Part shown: one piece after another, positions 1 through 9,725 of the stretch
How positions within the stretch are numbered: the first letter of the stretch is position 1
How the letters are laid out: each line of letters starts with the position of its first letter
NCBI GenBank assembly: GCA_963704995.1
Contig: CAVPIM010000020.1
Span: 1-64,000 of the forward strand
DNA length: 64,000 bases
Origin: RYN-230 sp963704995
Lineage (GTDB): Bacteria > Actinomycetota > Actinomycetes > Streptosporangiales > Streptosporangiaceae
Direction: 5' to 3'
Notes under the pieces: generated by a model
Database searches by the model: none
Told to the model about the DNA's origin: nothing
Seen by the model: only the letters and a program-made list of their open reading frames with translations
Program-made: the position numbers and the translations under genes

Positions 1-1258
1 TGGCGCGGACGGGAACGCTCTCGAAGCCGCGCAGCACGAGCAGCGAGCGCCGGGTCGGCGGGGCGGCCAGCTCAAGCGCCGGGTACCGCCGGGTCAGTTC
101 CTCGAGGGCAATGCGGCCCTCCAGCCGGGCCAGCGAAGCGCCGAGACAGTGATGAATGCCGAGCGAGAAGGACAGGTGCCGGCCGGGATCCGGCCGGTCA
201 ATCCGGAACTCGTCGGGCTGCTCGAAGACCCCCGGGTCGCGGTTGGCGCCGCCGATGAACACGATGACGGCCCGGCCCGCCGCGATCACGCTGCCGCCGA
301 CCTCGACATCCTCGGTGGCTATCCGGGAGGTCAGCTGGACCGGGCTGTCGTAGCGGAGCATTTCCTCAATCGCCGCAGGGACCATGGCCGGATCCTGGCG
401 CAGCCGGTCCCAGCTGTCCGGGTCGCCCAGCAGGGCGACCGTGCCGTTCCCGATCAGGTTCACGGTGGTCTCGAACCCGGCGATCAGCAGCAGCAAAGCC
501 GTGCTCACCACCTCGCCGGAACTCAGCCGGTCGCCCTCCTCCTCGGCCGCGATGAGCGCGGACAGGATGCTGTCATCGGGATTGGCCCGGCGCTCGCGCA
601 CCAGGTCCTGGAGGTAGCCGGTCAGGGCCAGCTCCGCAGCGCGGGTCTGCGCCTGCGCGGTCGCCGCCGTCTGGGGGTCCAGGCTGGCGGCCACGTCATG
701 ACCCCAGGCCCGGAACTGGGCCTGATCCTCAGCTGGCACGCCGAGCAGATGGCAGATGACCGCGATCGGGAGCGGGAAGGCCAGCGCGTCGATCAGGTCA
801 AAGCCGGCTGCGCCGTCCGCGGCCGTCAGCAGCCGGACCGTGACCTCGCGGATCCACGGCTCGAGCGCGGCGATGGCCCGCGGGGTGAACGCGCCGGCCA
901 CGAGCCGGCGCAGCCGGGTGTGGTCGGGCGGGTCCATCGTGAGCAGGTCCGCGGCGGGCAGCCCGGCCCGCGGATCGCCCGGCGGGTAGGACGGCGGCCG
1001 GTAGCCGCGCTGGTGCACCGGCGAGCTGCTGAACTGCCGGTCCCGCAGGATGCTCGCCACCGTCGCGTGGTCCGCCGCGGCGAACAGGCCGAGCGGGCTG
1101 CGCACCAGACCGCGCGGCCGCACCTGCGCGTACAGCGGGTACGGGTCAGCCTTCGTCGCCGGGAGCAACAGCCGGGCGACCGGATCGCCTCGCCACTGCA
1201 ACAGCCGCAGCGCGGCCGGCTCGATGACGCGGTTCTTGACTCGCTTTCCGAGGCCCAT
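1..1258 (-). CDS. Cytochrome P450 (3' end outside window)
   Basis: Heme-thiolate monooxygenase, probably cytosolic and dependent on a ferredoxin partner; substrate unknown. About 419 residues are visible from an ATG at 1258, and only the last few residues are missing. The I-helix motif AGFETT, the K-helix E-M-L-R motif and the heme loop FSLGIHHCLG are all readable, with the cysteine ligand near residue 371 (codon 146-148). The N-terminus is short with no membrane anchor, as in soluble bacterial P450s. It is divergent from the TetR gene at 1386, and two palindromes lie between them, so repression by that TetR is likely (inference). No ferredoxin gene is adjacent in the window. Confidence 0.93.
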   Translation of the reverse strand, partial: MGLGKRVKNRVIEPAALRLLQWRGDPVARLLLPATKADPYPLYAQVRPRGLVRSPLGLFAAADHATVASILRDRQFSSSPVHQRGYRPPSYPPGDPRAGLPAADLLTMDPPDHTRLRRLVAGAFTPRAIAALEPWIREVTVRLLTAADGAAGFDLIDALAFPLPIAVICHLLGVPAEDQAQFRAWGHDVAASLDPQTAATAQAQTRAAELALTGYLQDLVRERRANPDDSILSALIAAEEEGDRLSSGEVVSTALLLLIAGFETTVNLIGNGTVALLGDPDSWDRLRQDPAMVPAAIEEMLRYDSPVQLTSRIATEDVEVGGSVIAAGRAVIVFIGGANRDPGVFEQPDEFRIDRPDPGRHLSFSLGIHHCLGASLARLEGRIALEELTRRYPALELAAPPTRRSLLVLRGFESVPVRA

Positions 1259-1316
1259 CCCGCACTCCTTCGCCGCGCAGCCGGGCCAGTCGCTTCCGGC
1301 CGGGCCGTCAATTCAC

Positions 1317-1363
1317 ATACCATCGGTATCTGGATTTTGACGGTATCCGTATGCCGCTGGTAT
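1317..1363. promoter_or_regulatory. Paired palindromic operators between P450 and tetR
   Basis: Site 1 (1317-1329) is ATACC-ATC-GGTAT with perfect arms. Site 2 (1351-1363) is ATGCC-GCT-GGTAT, the same palindrome with one mismatch, 34 bp further on. A third small palindrome, ACGG-TAT-CCGT, lies at 1340-1350. The position between divergent P450 and tetR genes suggests the TetR operator, repressing both promoters. Confidence 0.6.
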
Positions 1364-1385
1364 GTCAATGTGGCAGCATAGGGGC

Positions 1386-1979
1386 ATGGCCAGGATGACC
1401 AGAGCGGAGTCCAAGGAGCGCACGCGGCAGCGGCTGCTGGCGGAGGCGCAGCGGCTGTTCCGCGAGCGCGGCTACGCCGCGACGTCGCTGGAGCAGATCG
1501 CGGAGGCGGCGGAGGTAACCAAGGGCGCCATCTACGGGCACTTCGCCAGCAAGGAGGACCTCATGCTCAGCGCGCTCGAAGCAGCCCCGGCCCCGGACTA
1601 CTCGACCACGCTGAACGACCAGTCGCGGCCGCTGCGCGAGCGCCTGGCCGAGTTCAGCCGCGCCGTCGCCGCGGAAGACCCCGGGGACACTGAGGAGCTG
1701 GCGGTGTACCTGGAGTTCTTCGCCGCGCTGCTGCGCTCCCCCGACGCGCTGCAGCGCTACAGCAGCCGCCGCGAGCGCCGGCTCCAGGAGCTAGCCGACG
1801 CCGATGGTGCCGGCAGTGACGAGCTCGCCGCGGGGGTCACGCCTGTCCAGGCCTGGGCCATCGGGCAGGCGATGCTGGTCGGCCTGCAGATCGAAAAGCG
1901 CCTGGCCCCCGGCCATGTCACGCCGGAGGTGTTCGAGCGCGCGTTCAGCCTGCTGGCCGACCTTTACCAGGAACAGTAA
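1386..1979 (+). CDS. TetR-family transcriptional repressor
   Basis: A 197-residue one-component regulator. The N-terminal helix-turn-helix is typical: an ERTRQRLLAEA helix, the ATSLEQIAEAAEVTKGAIY recognition region (about residues 27-46) and YGHFASKEDL. The C-terminal ligand domain is of TetR_C_6-like length. An upstream in-frame ATG at 1362 overlaps operator site 2, so the ATG at 1386 was chosen. It is divergent from the P450 gene, so it probably senses the P450 substrate or product and represses both genes; this is inferred from position. Confidence 0.9.
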   Translation: MARMTRAESKERTRQRLLAEAQRLFRERGYAATSLEQIAEAAEVTKGAIYGHFASKEDLMLSALEAAPAPDYSTTLNDQSRPLRERLAEFSRAVAAEDPGDTEELAVYLEFFAALLRSPDALQRYSSRRERRLQELADADGAGSDELAAGVTPVQAWAIGQAMLVGLQIEKRLAPGHVTPEVFERAFSLLADLYQEQ

Positions 1980-2076
1980 GGACAACGCGCAGCCCCGGGG
2001 CTCACGCGGCCCTTGTGGTACAGATGGCGGTCCCGCTGGTCTATGTAGGTAGGCGACCAGGTGAGGCGGCGGTGAC

Positions 2077-2577
2077 ATGCACGGAGCGGGCCGAGCAGGA
2101 CCAGTCGTGACCCCGGGCCCGGGAAGGACCGCCGGCGATCGGGCTGCGTTTGAACAGTTCGTGGCCGACGCCGGGCCTCGCCTGGGCCGGGCCCTGGCTG
2201 CCCTATATGGCTTCGAGGATGGGCGTGACGCGACCGCCGAAGCACTGGCCTATGCCTGGGAGAACTGGGCACGCCTGCAGCACATCGCGAACTTGCCCGG
2301 TTACCTGTTTCGGGTCGGGCAGACCCGCGGTCGTCGCAGGCGCCAGCCGGTAACCGAACTGTTCGACATCGGCCAGGGCGGCGATTACAGCTTCGAGCCC
2401 GGGCTACCCAAGGCGCTGGCCAGTTTGACCCAGCATCAGCGGGTGGCCGTGGTGCTCGTGCACGGCTACGGCTACACCCTGCGCGAGGTAGCCGACCTGA
2501 CCGGGGTCCGACGGACAACGGTTCAAAACCATCTTCACCGCGGGCTGTCCCAGCTGCGGAAATTGCTGGGGAGTTAA
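2077..2577 (+). CDS. SigE-like RNA polymerase sigma factor (ECF)
   Basis: A short sigma-70 family protein of 166 residues. Region 2 is recognisable (FEQFVADAGPRLGRALAALYG, then AEALAYAWENWARL). Region 4 carries QHQRVAVVLVHGYGYTLREVADLTGV followed by a helix-turn-helix ending RGLSQLRKLL. The start may be ATG 2077 or GTG 2107, which has AGGA six to seven bases upstream. The next gene begins two bases after its stop, so they form an operon. The partner is a membrane-anchored protein with an extracytoplasmic domain, the usual arrangement for a sigma factor with a co-expressed envelope protein. Confidence 0.85.
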   Translation: MHGAGRAGPVVTPGPGRTAGDRAAFEQFVADAGPRLGRALAALYGFEDGRDATAEALAYAWENWARLQHIANLPGYLFRVGQTRGRRRRQPVTELFDIGQGGDYSFEPGLPKALASLTQHQRVAVVLVHGYGYTLREVADLTGVRRTTVQNHLHRGLSQLRKLLGS

Positions 2578-2579
2578 CC

Positions 2580-3590
2580 ATGAGGGCTGACCTGAACGGG
2601 CAGATTCGTGAGCTGATGGAGCGCGGCCTGCACCCGGTCACGATGGCCGATATCGAGGCCCGGCCGCCGGTACGGGTAACCCTGCTGCAACGCGCGGCGG
2701 CCAAGTCACGGCCTGGTCATCACCGCATCATGCTGGCCGGGGCCGCGGCCGCGGCGGTGAGCCTGGCCGCCGCAACCGTCATAGGCGTCACCTCTCAAGG
2801 TGGCCACCCACTTCCGCCCGCCAGCAAGGCTGCCATCCAGCTCCTGGCCAGGGTGGCCGACGCTGCCGCGCAGCAGCCCACCGTCCGGGTTCGGGACAGC
2901 CAGTACATGTACGTGGAAACCAAGGAGGCCAGCTGGCTCTCGCCCGGCCAGGTGCTGCGACCTCTCACTAACGGATCGTTCCCCCGGCACCCTCGCCTGA
3001 AAGAGCCCATCACGTCGCAGACCTGGGTGCCGGTAGCCGACGTGTGCCGCGCAGGTCTTGAACGCACCACCGCCCCAAATGGCCAAGCCAGCGGCGCGCC
3101 GTTCAGCGCACAAGGGTCTGGCGTGAAATGCCCGAGCATCGGCAGCCTCAACGACGCGACCTATCGCCTGCTGCAAGCCCTGCCCACCGATCCGCGGGCC
3201 CTGCTCAACCTGATCTACAGGGTGGAACGCGGGCACGGGCCCGGTCCCGCCCAGGAGGCCTTCGTCACCATCGGCGACCTGCTCAACGGCAAGATCCCGC
3301 CCCCCAAGGTCGCCGCGGCCCTGTACCGGGCGGCAGCCCTGATCCCCGGCGTGACGCTGGTACCCGACGCAACCGATGCGATCGGCCGCCACGGCGTGGC
3401 CGTAGCGCAGCACGTGAGCGGCATCCCCGGTGGCATCGTCTCAGAACTGATCTTCAGCAAGACCACCTTGAGGCTCATCGGCAGTCGCACCATCGAAGCC
3501 CGCACCGGCGCGTCAACCAGCGCCACCGCCATCATCAGCCAGGCCTTCGTCAACCACCTCAGGCAGGTTCCGAGGGCAAGCACGACCTAG
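2580..3590 (+). CDS. Membrane-anchored CU044_5270-like protein, partner of sigma factor
   Basis: 336 residues: a cytoplasmic N-terminal tail of about 50 residues, one transmembrane helix (MLAGAAAAAVSLAAATVIGV, about residues 50-70), then an extracytoplasmic domain with a QYMYVETKEASW stretch. That stretch is typical of the CU044_5270 family found next to SigE-like sigma factors. The molecular function is unknown. The tail could act as an anti-sigma element, but no zinc-binding HxxxCxxC motif is visible. It is translationally close to the sigma gene (2-nt gap). The same pairing recurs at 9726-11221. Confidence 0.7.
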   Translation: MRADLNGQIRELMERGLHPVTMADIEARPPVRVTLLQRAAAKSRPGHHRIMLAGAAAAAVSLAAATVIGVTSQGGHPLPPASKAAIQLLARVADAAAQQPTVRVRDSQYMYVETKEASWLSPGQVLRPLTNGSFPRHPRLKEPITSQTWVPVADVCRAGLERTTAPNGQASGAPFSAQGSGVKCPSIGSLNDATYRLLQALPTDPRALLNLIYRVERGHGPGPAQEAFVTIGDLLNGKIPPPKVAAALYRAAALIPGVTLVPDATDAIGRHGVAVAQHVSGIPGGIVSELIFSKTTLRLIGSRTIEARTGASTSATAIISQAFVNHLRQVPRASTT

Positions 3591-3643
3591 CGGCGGATAA
3601 CCACCCTGGCCAGCAACAACATAATTGGCGGGCACGGCGATTC

Positions 3644-4768
3644 TCAGGCGTCCCTGGTCATCATTCGCCATGCCCCGAGGATCGTCCAGCCCGCCAGCCA
3701 GGCGACGATGACGAAGACGGCCTGGGTGGCCGACTCGGTCAGTGATGGCACGTTGCCAGGCCCCCCGACGCCTCCGGTTACCCCCGGCAGCGCCGCAGCC
3801 ACCGGCAGCCCGGACGGTTCCAGGTGCGCCATGGCCAGCCCGACGATCGAGCGCTGCAGATCCTGCAGGTGAGGGAGCACGAGCGCGGAAAGGATGGGCG
3901 TCAGGATGAACTGGAGCACGAGAAGCAAGATCACCGGGCCGGTTCTTTGCCCCATCAGTGACGCGAGCCCGAGTCCGAGCACGAATTCGACGGTCACTTG
4001 AAGCTCGATCCACAGCCCGGCCTGGATCATGAGGGAGATCGGCGGACGGCGGAGAGTGCTGGTGTAGCCACGGTAGTCCTGGCTGGCGATCTTGGCGGCC
4101 AGAGCTTCCAGGTTGGCGGGCGCAGGCTGGGCGGGGGTGATGGCTGACTTCGACCAGGGGGGCGGGCCGGCGCACGCGGCGTTCCCAGGAATGTGCCCGC
4201 TGTAGGGGAGCGAGCAGATGACCGGCTCGGCGTGGCTCGCGGCCCAGTTTTCGAAGCCGGCGCGTGACAGGCCGGGAGGTATGTTCAGGTTCGACTCATC
4301 GATGAAGGCCGGTGCGGCGAGGACGGATACAGCGCAGACGATCGTGTAGCCGATCGCGAGCAGCGGCACGAGGATCGCCAGTCCAGCGGGGATCCGGGCC
4401 AGGTAGAGCGCCAGCCGGGACCGGCCCGTCACCACCAGGTGCCGGAACATGCCTTCGGTGAGGTCGCGCGATCCCGCGGTGCAGCCCACCATGATGGCGG
4501 TGATGCAGCCGAAGGTGGGCAAGAAGCCTGCGGCGAGGAGCAAGAAGATCATCTGGCCGCCGGCGGGCGGGTTCGTGCGCGGCGCGAACGCGTGCAGCAG
4601 CAGCCGGATGAGGAGGAACAACGCCGGGAGCCCGATGTCCACAATCACGACGGCGATCATGAGGCCGCGCCGCCGCCGCAACTCCATGATTTTGGTGGTG
4701 ATCATGCCGATGGCGGGAATCGGGGAACTCCGGCGGTCGCGGGAGTGCCTGGCGGGTGCCGCCTGCAC
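3644..4768 (-). CDS. ABC-2 type transporter permease
   Basis: Hydrophobic membrane subunit of an ABC exporter, paired with the ATPase upstream. Transmembrane segments are readable in MIAVVIVDIGLPALFLLIRL, the IFLLLAAGFLPTFGCITAIM region, the LAILVPLLAIGYTIVCAVSV region, and three more near the C-terminus. A long extracytoplasmic loop follows the third. The start is uncertain. GTG 4768 and ATG 4705 are in frame, but the ATG at 4815 that overlaps the ATPase stop (ATGA) is in another frame and stops after 37 codons, so a one-base indel near the start is possible. The substrate cannot be told. Confidence 0.8.
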   Translation of the reverse strand: MQAAPARHSRDRRSSPIPAIGMITTKIMELRRRRGLMIAVVIVDIGLPALFLLIRLLLHAFAPRTNPPAGGQMIFLLLAAGFLPTFGCITAIMVGCTAGSRDLTEGMFRHLVVTGRSRLALYLARIPAGLAILVPLLAIGYTIVCAVSVLAAPAFIDESNLNIPPGLSRAGFENWAASHAEPVICSLPYSGHIPGNAACAGPPPWSKSAITPAQPAPANLEALAAKIASQDYRGYTSTLRRPPISLMIQAGLWIELQVTVEFVLGLGLASLMGQRTGPVILLLVLQFILTPILSALVLPHLQDLQRSIVGLAMAHLEPSGLPVAAALPGVTGGVGGPGNVPSLTESATQAVFVIVAWLAGWTILGAWRMMTRDA

Positions 4769-4811
4769 CGGCTGGCCAGGCGATGGATGCGCCGGCCGGC
4801 TGGCACGGTTG

Positions 4812-5768
<957 letters not shown>

Positions 5769-5950
5769 CACGGGTCCTTGGCGTCGCCGGGCAGGGGTGC
5801 AAGTGTGCGATACGGGAGGGAGGCATGTCTTCGGCGCAGGGTTGCAGATCGCCGGTCCGCTGCGCTGTAACCCAGGGTGGAGGGCGTCTCCAACCTGCGT
5901 TAGACCAGGCTGTGCTCCCACGGATTGGTGCCGTCCGGGTCACGCGCCCG

Positions 5951-5956
5951 TAGTGT
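5951..5956 (+). promoter_or_regulatory. -10 box of a leaderless promoter (histidine kinase)
   Basis: TAGTGT ends seven bases before the ATG at 5964. In actinobacteria a TAnnnT box 6-8 bases before a start codon marks a leaderless transcript. No Shine-Dalgarno sequence precedes this ATG, which agrees. Confidence 0.5.
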
Positions 5957-5963
5957 TCGTCAG

Positions 5964-7160
5964 ATGAGCACGGATACCGCGGGCCGCCCGGCCCTCGCCA
6001 CGCTGCGCCGGGTGCGGGCGCAGCAGGAGGCAGTCATCCGGTGGTTGCGCCGCCTCGTTCCGCCTGTGTTTGTCGTGGTGGCGGCGGTCACGTTCACCTC
6101 CGGCCGGAACTCGGGGGTGGCGATCCGCGACATAGCCGCAGTTCTCGCGGTCGGCGCGATCGCGCTCGGCGCCCTGGGCGCTCTGACCGCCCGCCACCGG
6201 CGCGCGGCGGTCCGCATCGTCTTTGCCGTGGTGCTGGTGGCCAGTTCGGTGGCGCTCATGGGACTGCAACCCGGCGGACCGGGCCTGGCCGGGCTCCTGG
6301 CGGGCCTGGTGCTGCTCGTCCCGCGGGTGCCGGATCGGTTCCCGATCTCATTGTCTATCGTCGGCATCACGTGCCTGGCGGCGGTTGCGGTGGCCGTCAG
6401 CCACGACTCGCCGACCTTGGCGCTGCTCAGCGCCATCGCGATTGTCGGCTTCCCGGGCATGACCTTGCTGGCCAGACGGCTCGGGCAGGCCAACGACCAG
6501 GCCGAGCGGCTCCTGATCGAGCTGGAGGGCACCCGCGCCGCGCAGGCGCAGGCGGCTGGACTGGCCGAACGCCAGCGGCTCGCCAGGGAGATGCACGACG
6601 TGCTCGCCCATTCCCTGTCCGGGCTGATGCTCCAGCTGGAAGGCGCCCGGATGCTCGCGGCCGAAGACCCCAGCGATCCCCGGCTGCCGGGGATCATCGA
6701 GCGTGCCCACCACCTGGGCAAGTCCGGGCTCGAAGAGGCCCGCCGGGCGATCGGGATGCTGCGCGACGACGAACTGCCCGGACCCGAGCGCCTGGCCGGC
6801 CTCGCCGCCCAGTTCCGCGAGGTCACTGGAATCCCGTGCCAGTTCACGATATCCGGCCAGGCATACGAACTCCCGTCAGAGGCCCGGCTCGCGGTGTACC
6901 GGGTCGCGCAAGAAGCCCTGACGAACATCACCAAGCACGCCAGCCCGGAACGGGTCGAGATGCACCTCGGTTATGAGCCTCGCCGCACCCGCCTGACGGT
7001 CGAGAACTTCGCGGTGAAATCCGAACCGCCGCGAGCGGCCGGCGACGGCCCCGGCTACGGCCTGACCGGGATGCGCGAGCGGGCCGAACTGCTCGGCGGC
7101 GAACTCACCACGGCCATGACGCGCGCTGGCTTCCGCGTGGAGTTGCGGGTGCCGGCGTGA
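5964..7160 (+). CDS. Two-component sensor histidine kinase (HisKA_3 / NarL-type)
   Basis: 398-residue membrane kinase. The N-terminal half has about five hydrophobic helices (residues 30-170). A dimerisation/phosphoacceptor helix follows, with ERQRLAREMHDVLAHSLSG, the phosphorylated histidine being H211. The HATPase domain has a YRVAQEALTNITKHA N-box and a PGYGLTGMRERAELLGG G-box. Together with the response regulator it forms a NarL-type pair. The stop overlaps a GTG (GTGA) that should start the regulator. It is divergent from the ABC exporter, so control of that exporter is plausible. Confidence 0.93.
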   Translation: MSTDTAGRPALATLRRVRAQQEAVIRWLRRLVPPVFVVVAAVTFTSGRNSGVAIRDIAAVLAVGAIALGALGALTARHRRAAVRIVFAVVLVASSVALMGLQPGGPGLAGLLAGLVLLVPRVPDRFPISLSIVGITCLAAVAVAVSHDSPTLALLSAIAIVGFPGMTLLARRLGQANDQAERLLIELEGTRAAQAQAAGLAERQRLAREMHDVLAHSLSGLMLQLEGARMLAAEDPSDPRLPGIIERAHHLGKSGLEEARRAIGMLRDDELPGPERLAGLAAQFREVTGIPCQFTISGQAYELPSEARLAVYRVAQEALTNITKHASPERVEMHLGYEPRRTRLTVENFAVKSEPPRAAGDGPGYGLTGMRERAELLGGELTTAMTRAGFRVELRVPA

Positions 7161-7847
7161 GCACAGCCGATACGTGTTCTCATCGCTGACGACCAGCGAG
7201 TGGTCCGTGAAGGCCTGGCGATGGTGCTCGGCCTGCTGCCTGATGTCGAAGTCGTGGGCTCCGCCTCGGACGGTGACGAGGCCGTCGCCCTGGCCGCTGA
7301 CCTGGTCCCAGACATCGTTCTCATGGATCTGCGGATGCCCCGCTGTGATGGCGTCGAGGCCACCCGCCTGCTGCGTGACCGCGTGCCGGAGACCAAGGTC
7401 GTCGTGCTTACCACCTACGCGGATGACAGATCCGTGATCGACGCCCTGCGGGCTGGCGCACGCGGCTACCTGACCAAGGACGCAGGCGGGGCGGAGATCC
7501 GCCACGCCCTCAGACAAGTCCTCGATAACCAGGCGGTGATCGACCCCGCAGTTCAGCATCATGTTGTTGACGCCATCGCCACGCTATCGCCGGCCCAGGC
7601 CCAGCGATCGCTCTCACCGCTTCCCGCGGGTCTCACTCCCCGGGAAGCCGAGGTACTGTCACTGATCGCCACCGGCATGTCGAACCGTGAGATCGCCGAG
7701 CACCTCGTCGTCAGCGAGGGCACCGTCAAGAGTCACATCAACCACCTGCTGGCCAAGATTGACGCACGCGACCGCGCCCAGGCGATCACCTTCGCCTTTC
7801 AGCGCGGACTTGCCCCGCCACGCGAACAGCCCAGCCGGGGCCCATGA
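7157..7847 (+). CDS. NarL/LuxR-family response regulator (frame break at start)
   Basis: DNA-binding partner of the upstream kinase. The receiver domain starts IRVLIADDQRVVREGL, has phosphoacceptor Asp in VLMDLRMP, and T/K switch residues in VVLTTYAD and LTKDAG. The C-terminal LuxR helix-turn-helix is complete (LTPREAEVLSLIATGMSNREIAEHL region). The conserved frame has no usable start codon between the kinase stop and GTG 7200, which lies inside the receiver. The expected coupled GTG at 7157 is in another frame and hits TGA at 7187. A one-base insertion (or two-base loss) near 7170 is therefore inferred. If GTG 7200 were the real start, the metal-binding Asp pair would be lost. Confidence 0.85.
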
Positions 7848-7884
7848 GGCCCCGCGGCCGGGGCTGGTGCCAGAATACGGAAAG

Positions 7885-8781
7885 GTGAATACCAGCCAGT
7901 TCGAGAAGATCAAGGCCGGCCGTGGTTTCTTTGCGGCGCTCGATCAGAGCGGCGGCAGCACGCCGAAAGCGCTGGCCGAGTACGGCATCGGGGAGGACCG
8001 CTACCGCTCCGACGCCGAGATGTTCGACCTGGTCCACGCGATGCGAACCCGGGTGCTGACCAGCCCGGCGTTCGACGGCTCGCGGGTCCTCGCGGCGATC
8101 TTGTTCGAGCAGACGATGGACCGGGACGTCGGCGGTGTCCCCACCGCCCAGTACCTGTGGGACGAGAAGAACGTGGTCCCGGTCCTGAAGGTCGACAAGG
8201 GACTCGCGGCCGAGCAGGACGACGTGCAGCTCATGAAGCCCATCGACACTCTCGATGACCTGCTGGAGCGCGCGCAACGGCAGCAGGTCTTCGGCACCAA
8301 GATGCGGTCGGTGATCAAGGACGCCAATGAGGCCGGGATCGCCGCCCTCGTGGATCAGCAGTTCGGCTACGCGAGCCGGATCATGAGCGCCGGGCTCGTG
8401 CCGATCATCGAGCCTGAGGTCAGCATCTCAGCCCCGCACAAGGAACAGGCCGAGACGATGCTGCGCGACGCTATCGCCAGGCACGTCGGGGCGCTCCCCC
8501 AGGACGCCACCGTGATGCTGAAGATCACGATCCCGGCCCAGCCCGGCCTGTACGGCGAACTGGCGTCCGACCCGCGCGTCCTGCGGGTCGTGGCCCTGTC
8601 CGGGGGCTACAGCCGCGACGAGGCCTGCGCCCTCCTCGCGCGCGACCCCACCCTGATCGCCAGCTTCTCCCGCGCGCTCCTCGAGGGCCTGGCCGAGAGC
8701 CAGACCGACGATGAGTTCAACGCCCGGCTGGAACGCTCGGTCGGGCAGATCTACCAGGCCTCGGTGGCCAAGTCCGCATAA
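7885..8781 (+). CDS. fda: Class I fructose-bisphosphate aldolase
   Basis: 298-residue class I (Schiff-base) aldolase of the staphylococcal type, cleaving fructose 1,6-bisphosphate to DHAP and glyceraldehyde 3-phosphate in cytosolic glycolysis/gluconeogenesis. The opening FAALDQSGGSTPKAL, ILFEQTMDRDVGG, LKVDKGLA, FGTKMRS and GLVPIIEPEV blocks are diagnostic. The Schiff-base lysine lies in VMLKITIP (K213), and the phosphate loop in VALSGGYSR. GTG 7885 was chosen because the protein then has the family length; a longer frame overlapping the response regulator is not conserved. Confidence 0.95.
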   Translation: MNTSQFEKIKAGRGFFAALDQSGGSTPKALAEYGIGEDRYRSDAEMFDLVHAMRTRVLTSPAFDGSRVLAAILFEQTMDRDVGGVPTAQYLWDEKNVVPVLKVDKGLAAEQDDVQLMKPIDTLDDLLERAQRQQVFGTKMRSVIKDANEAGIAALVDQQFGYASRIMSAGLVPIIEPEVSISAPHKEQAETMLRDAIARHVGALPQDATVMLKITIPAQPGLYGELASDPRVLRVVALSGGYSRDEACALLARDPTLIASFSRALLEGLAESQTDDEFNARLERSVGQIYQASVAKSA

Positions 8782-8877
8782 CGGCGGAGCACGCCGCGCC
8801 GGCGTAGCCGCCGGGCCGCGCCGGTGACTTCCGGGCGCCCCGGTCGTCTCACCGGCCAGGAACGGAAGGAGACGTAG

Positions 8878-9657
8878 ATGGAGACCGTGAAGTCCGCTGA
8901 TGGGACTCTCATCGCCTACGACCGCACGGGTGACGGGCCTGCCCTGATCGTCAGCGTCGGCGCATTCTGCACCCGGCACACGTTCGTGGCCCCCGCTGAG
9001 CTGACGGAGCGCTTCACCGTCGTCACCTACGACCGCCGCGGCCGCGGCGACAGCGGCGACACCCAGCCCTTCGCGGCGGAGCGGGAGTACGAGGACCTGG
9101 CGGCCGTCGCCGCGGCGACCGGGCCCCAGCCGCCGTTCGTGTTCGGTCACTCCTCCGGCGCGGCCATCGCGCTGCGGGCCGCTGCGGCCGGCCTGCCGGT
9201 CGCGGCGCTCGTCGCGTACGAGGCGCCGTTCCTCAACGAGGACTCCCCCCGGCCGTCCGCCGACCCGGCGGAACGCATCCGCCAGCTGGTGGGCGAGGGC
9301 CGCCGGAGTGACGCCGTGGCGTTCTGGATGTCGGACGTCGTCGGGATGCCGCCCGAGATGCTGGCCCAGATGGACGGCGCCCCGTGGGTCAAGGACCTGG
9401 AGCCCCTGACCCCTACCCTTCCCTACGACATCGCCGTGACGGCCGGCGGCGTCCCCGCGGCCGAACTGGGGAAGATCACCGCCCCCGTCCTCATCCTCGG
9501 CGGCCGCAACAGCCCGCCCTGGTTCCAGCGCTCGGTGGCCGAGCAGGCCGCGCTCACGCCCGGCGCGCAGCTCCGGATGCTCGACAGTTTCGATCACAAC
9601 GCTCCGATCGAGGTAATCGCCCCGATCCTGACCGGGTTCTTCGGCGCATCCCGTTAA
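8878..9657 (+). CDS. Alpha/beta hydrolase
   Basis: 259-residue cytosolic alpha/beta-hydrolase fold protein. The nucleophile elbow is GHSSGA (Ser92), preceded by an oxyanion-type segment and the YDRRGRGDSGD block common in haloperoxidase-like hydrolases. The catalytic acid is probably in the strand LILGGRNSP region, and the histidine in DSFDHNAP. GGAAGGAGAC lies just before ATG 8878. The substrate is unknown; esterase or lactonase activity is likely from the fold. It is monocistronic, closed by a strong terminator. Confidence 0.9.
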   Translation: METVKSADGTLIAYDRTGDGPALIVSVGAFCTRHTFVAPAELTERFTVVTYDRRGRGDSGDTQPFAAEREYEDLAAVAAATGPQPPFVFGHSSGAAIALRAAAAGLPVAALVAYEAPFLNEDSPRPSADPAERIRQLVGEGRRSDAVAFWMSDVVGMPPEMLAQMDGAPWVKDLEPLTPTLPYDIAVTAGGVPAAELGKITAPVLILGGRNSPPWFQRSVAEQAALTPGAQLRMLDSFDHNAPIEVIAPILTGFFGASR

Positions 9658-9666
9658 CTGCGCGCC

Positions 9667-9702
9667 CGGTGGCCGGTGCCGCCTGGGCAGCACCGGCCAC
9701 CG
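9667..9702. terminator. Bidirectional hairpin terminator
   Basis: Perfect 13-bp arms (CGGTGGCCGGTGC and its complement) around a 10-base loop, between the convergent hydrolase and the gene ending at 9726. There is no T-run, as is usual in high-GC actinobacteria. Confidence 0.7.
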
Positions 9703-9725
9703 GCCGCTGACCGTCGCGGAAACCG

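Noticed and set aside
149..1381. 410-codon plus-strand open frame
   Set aside because: Antisense shadow of the P450 gene; high GC at third positions creates long empty frames, and it shows no family motif.
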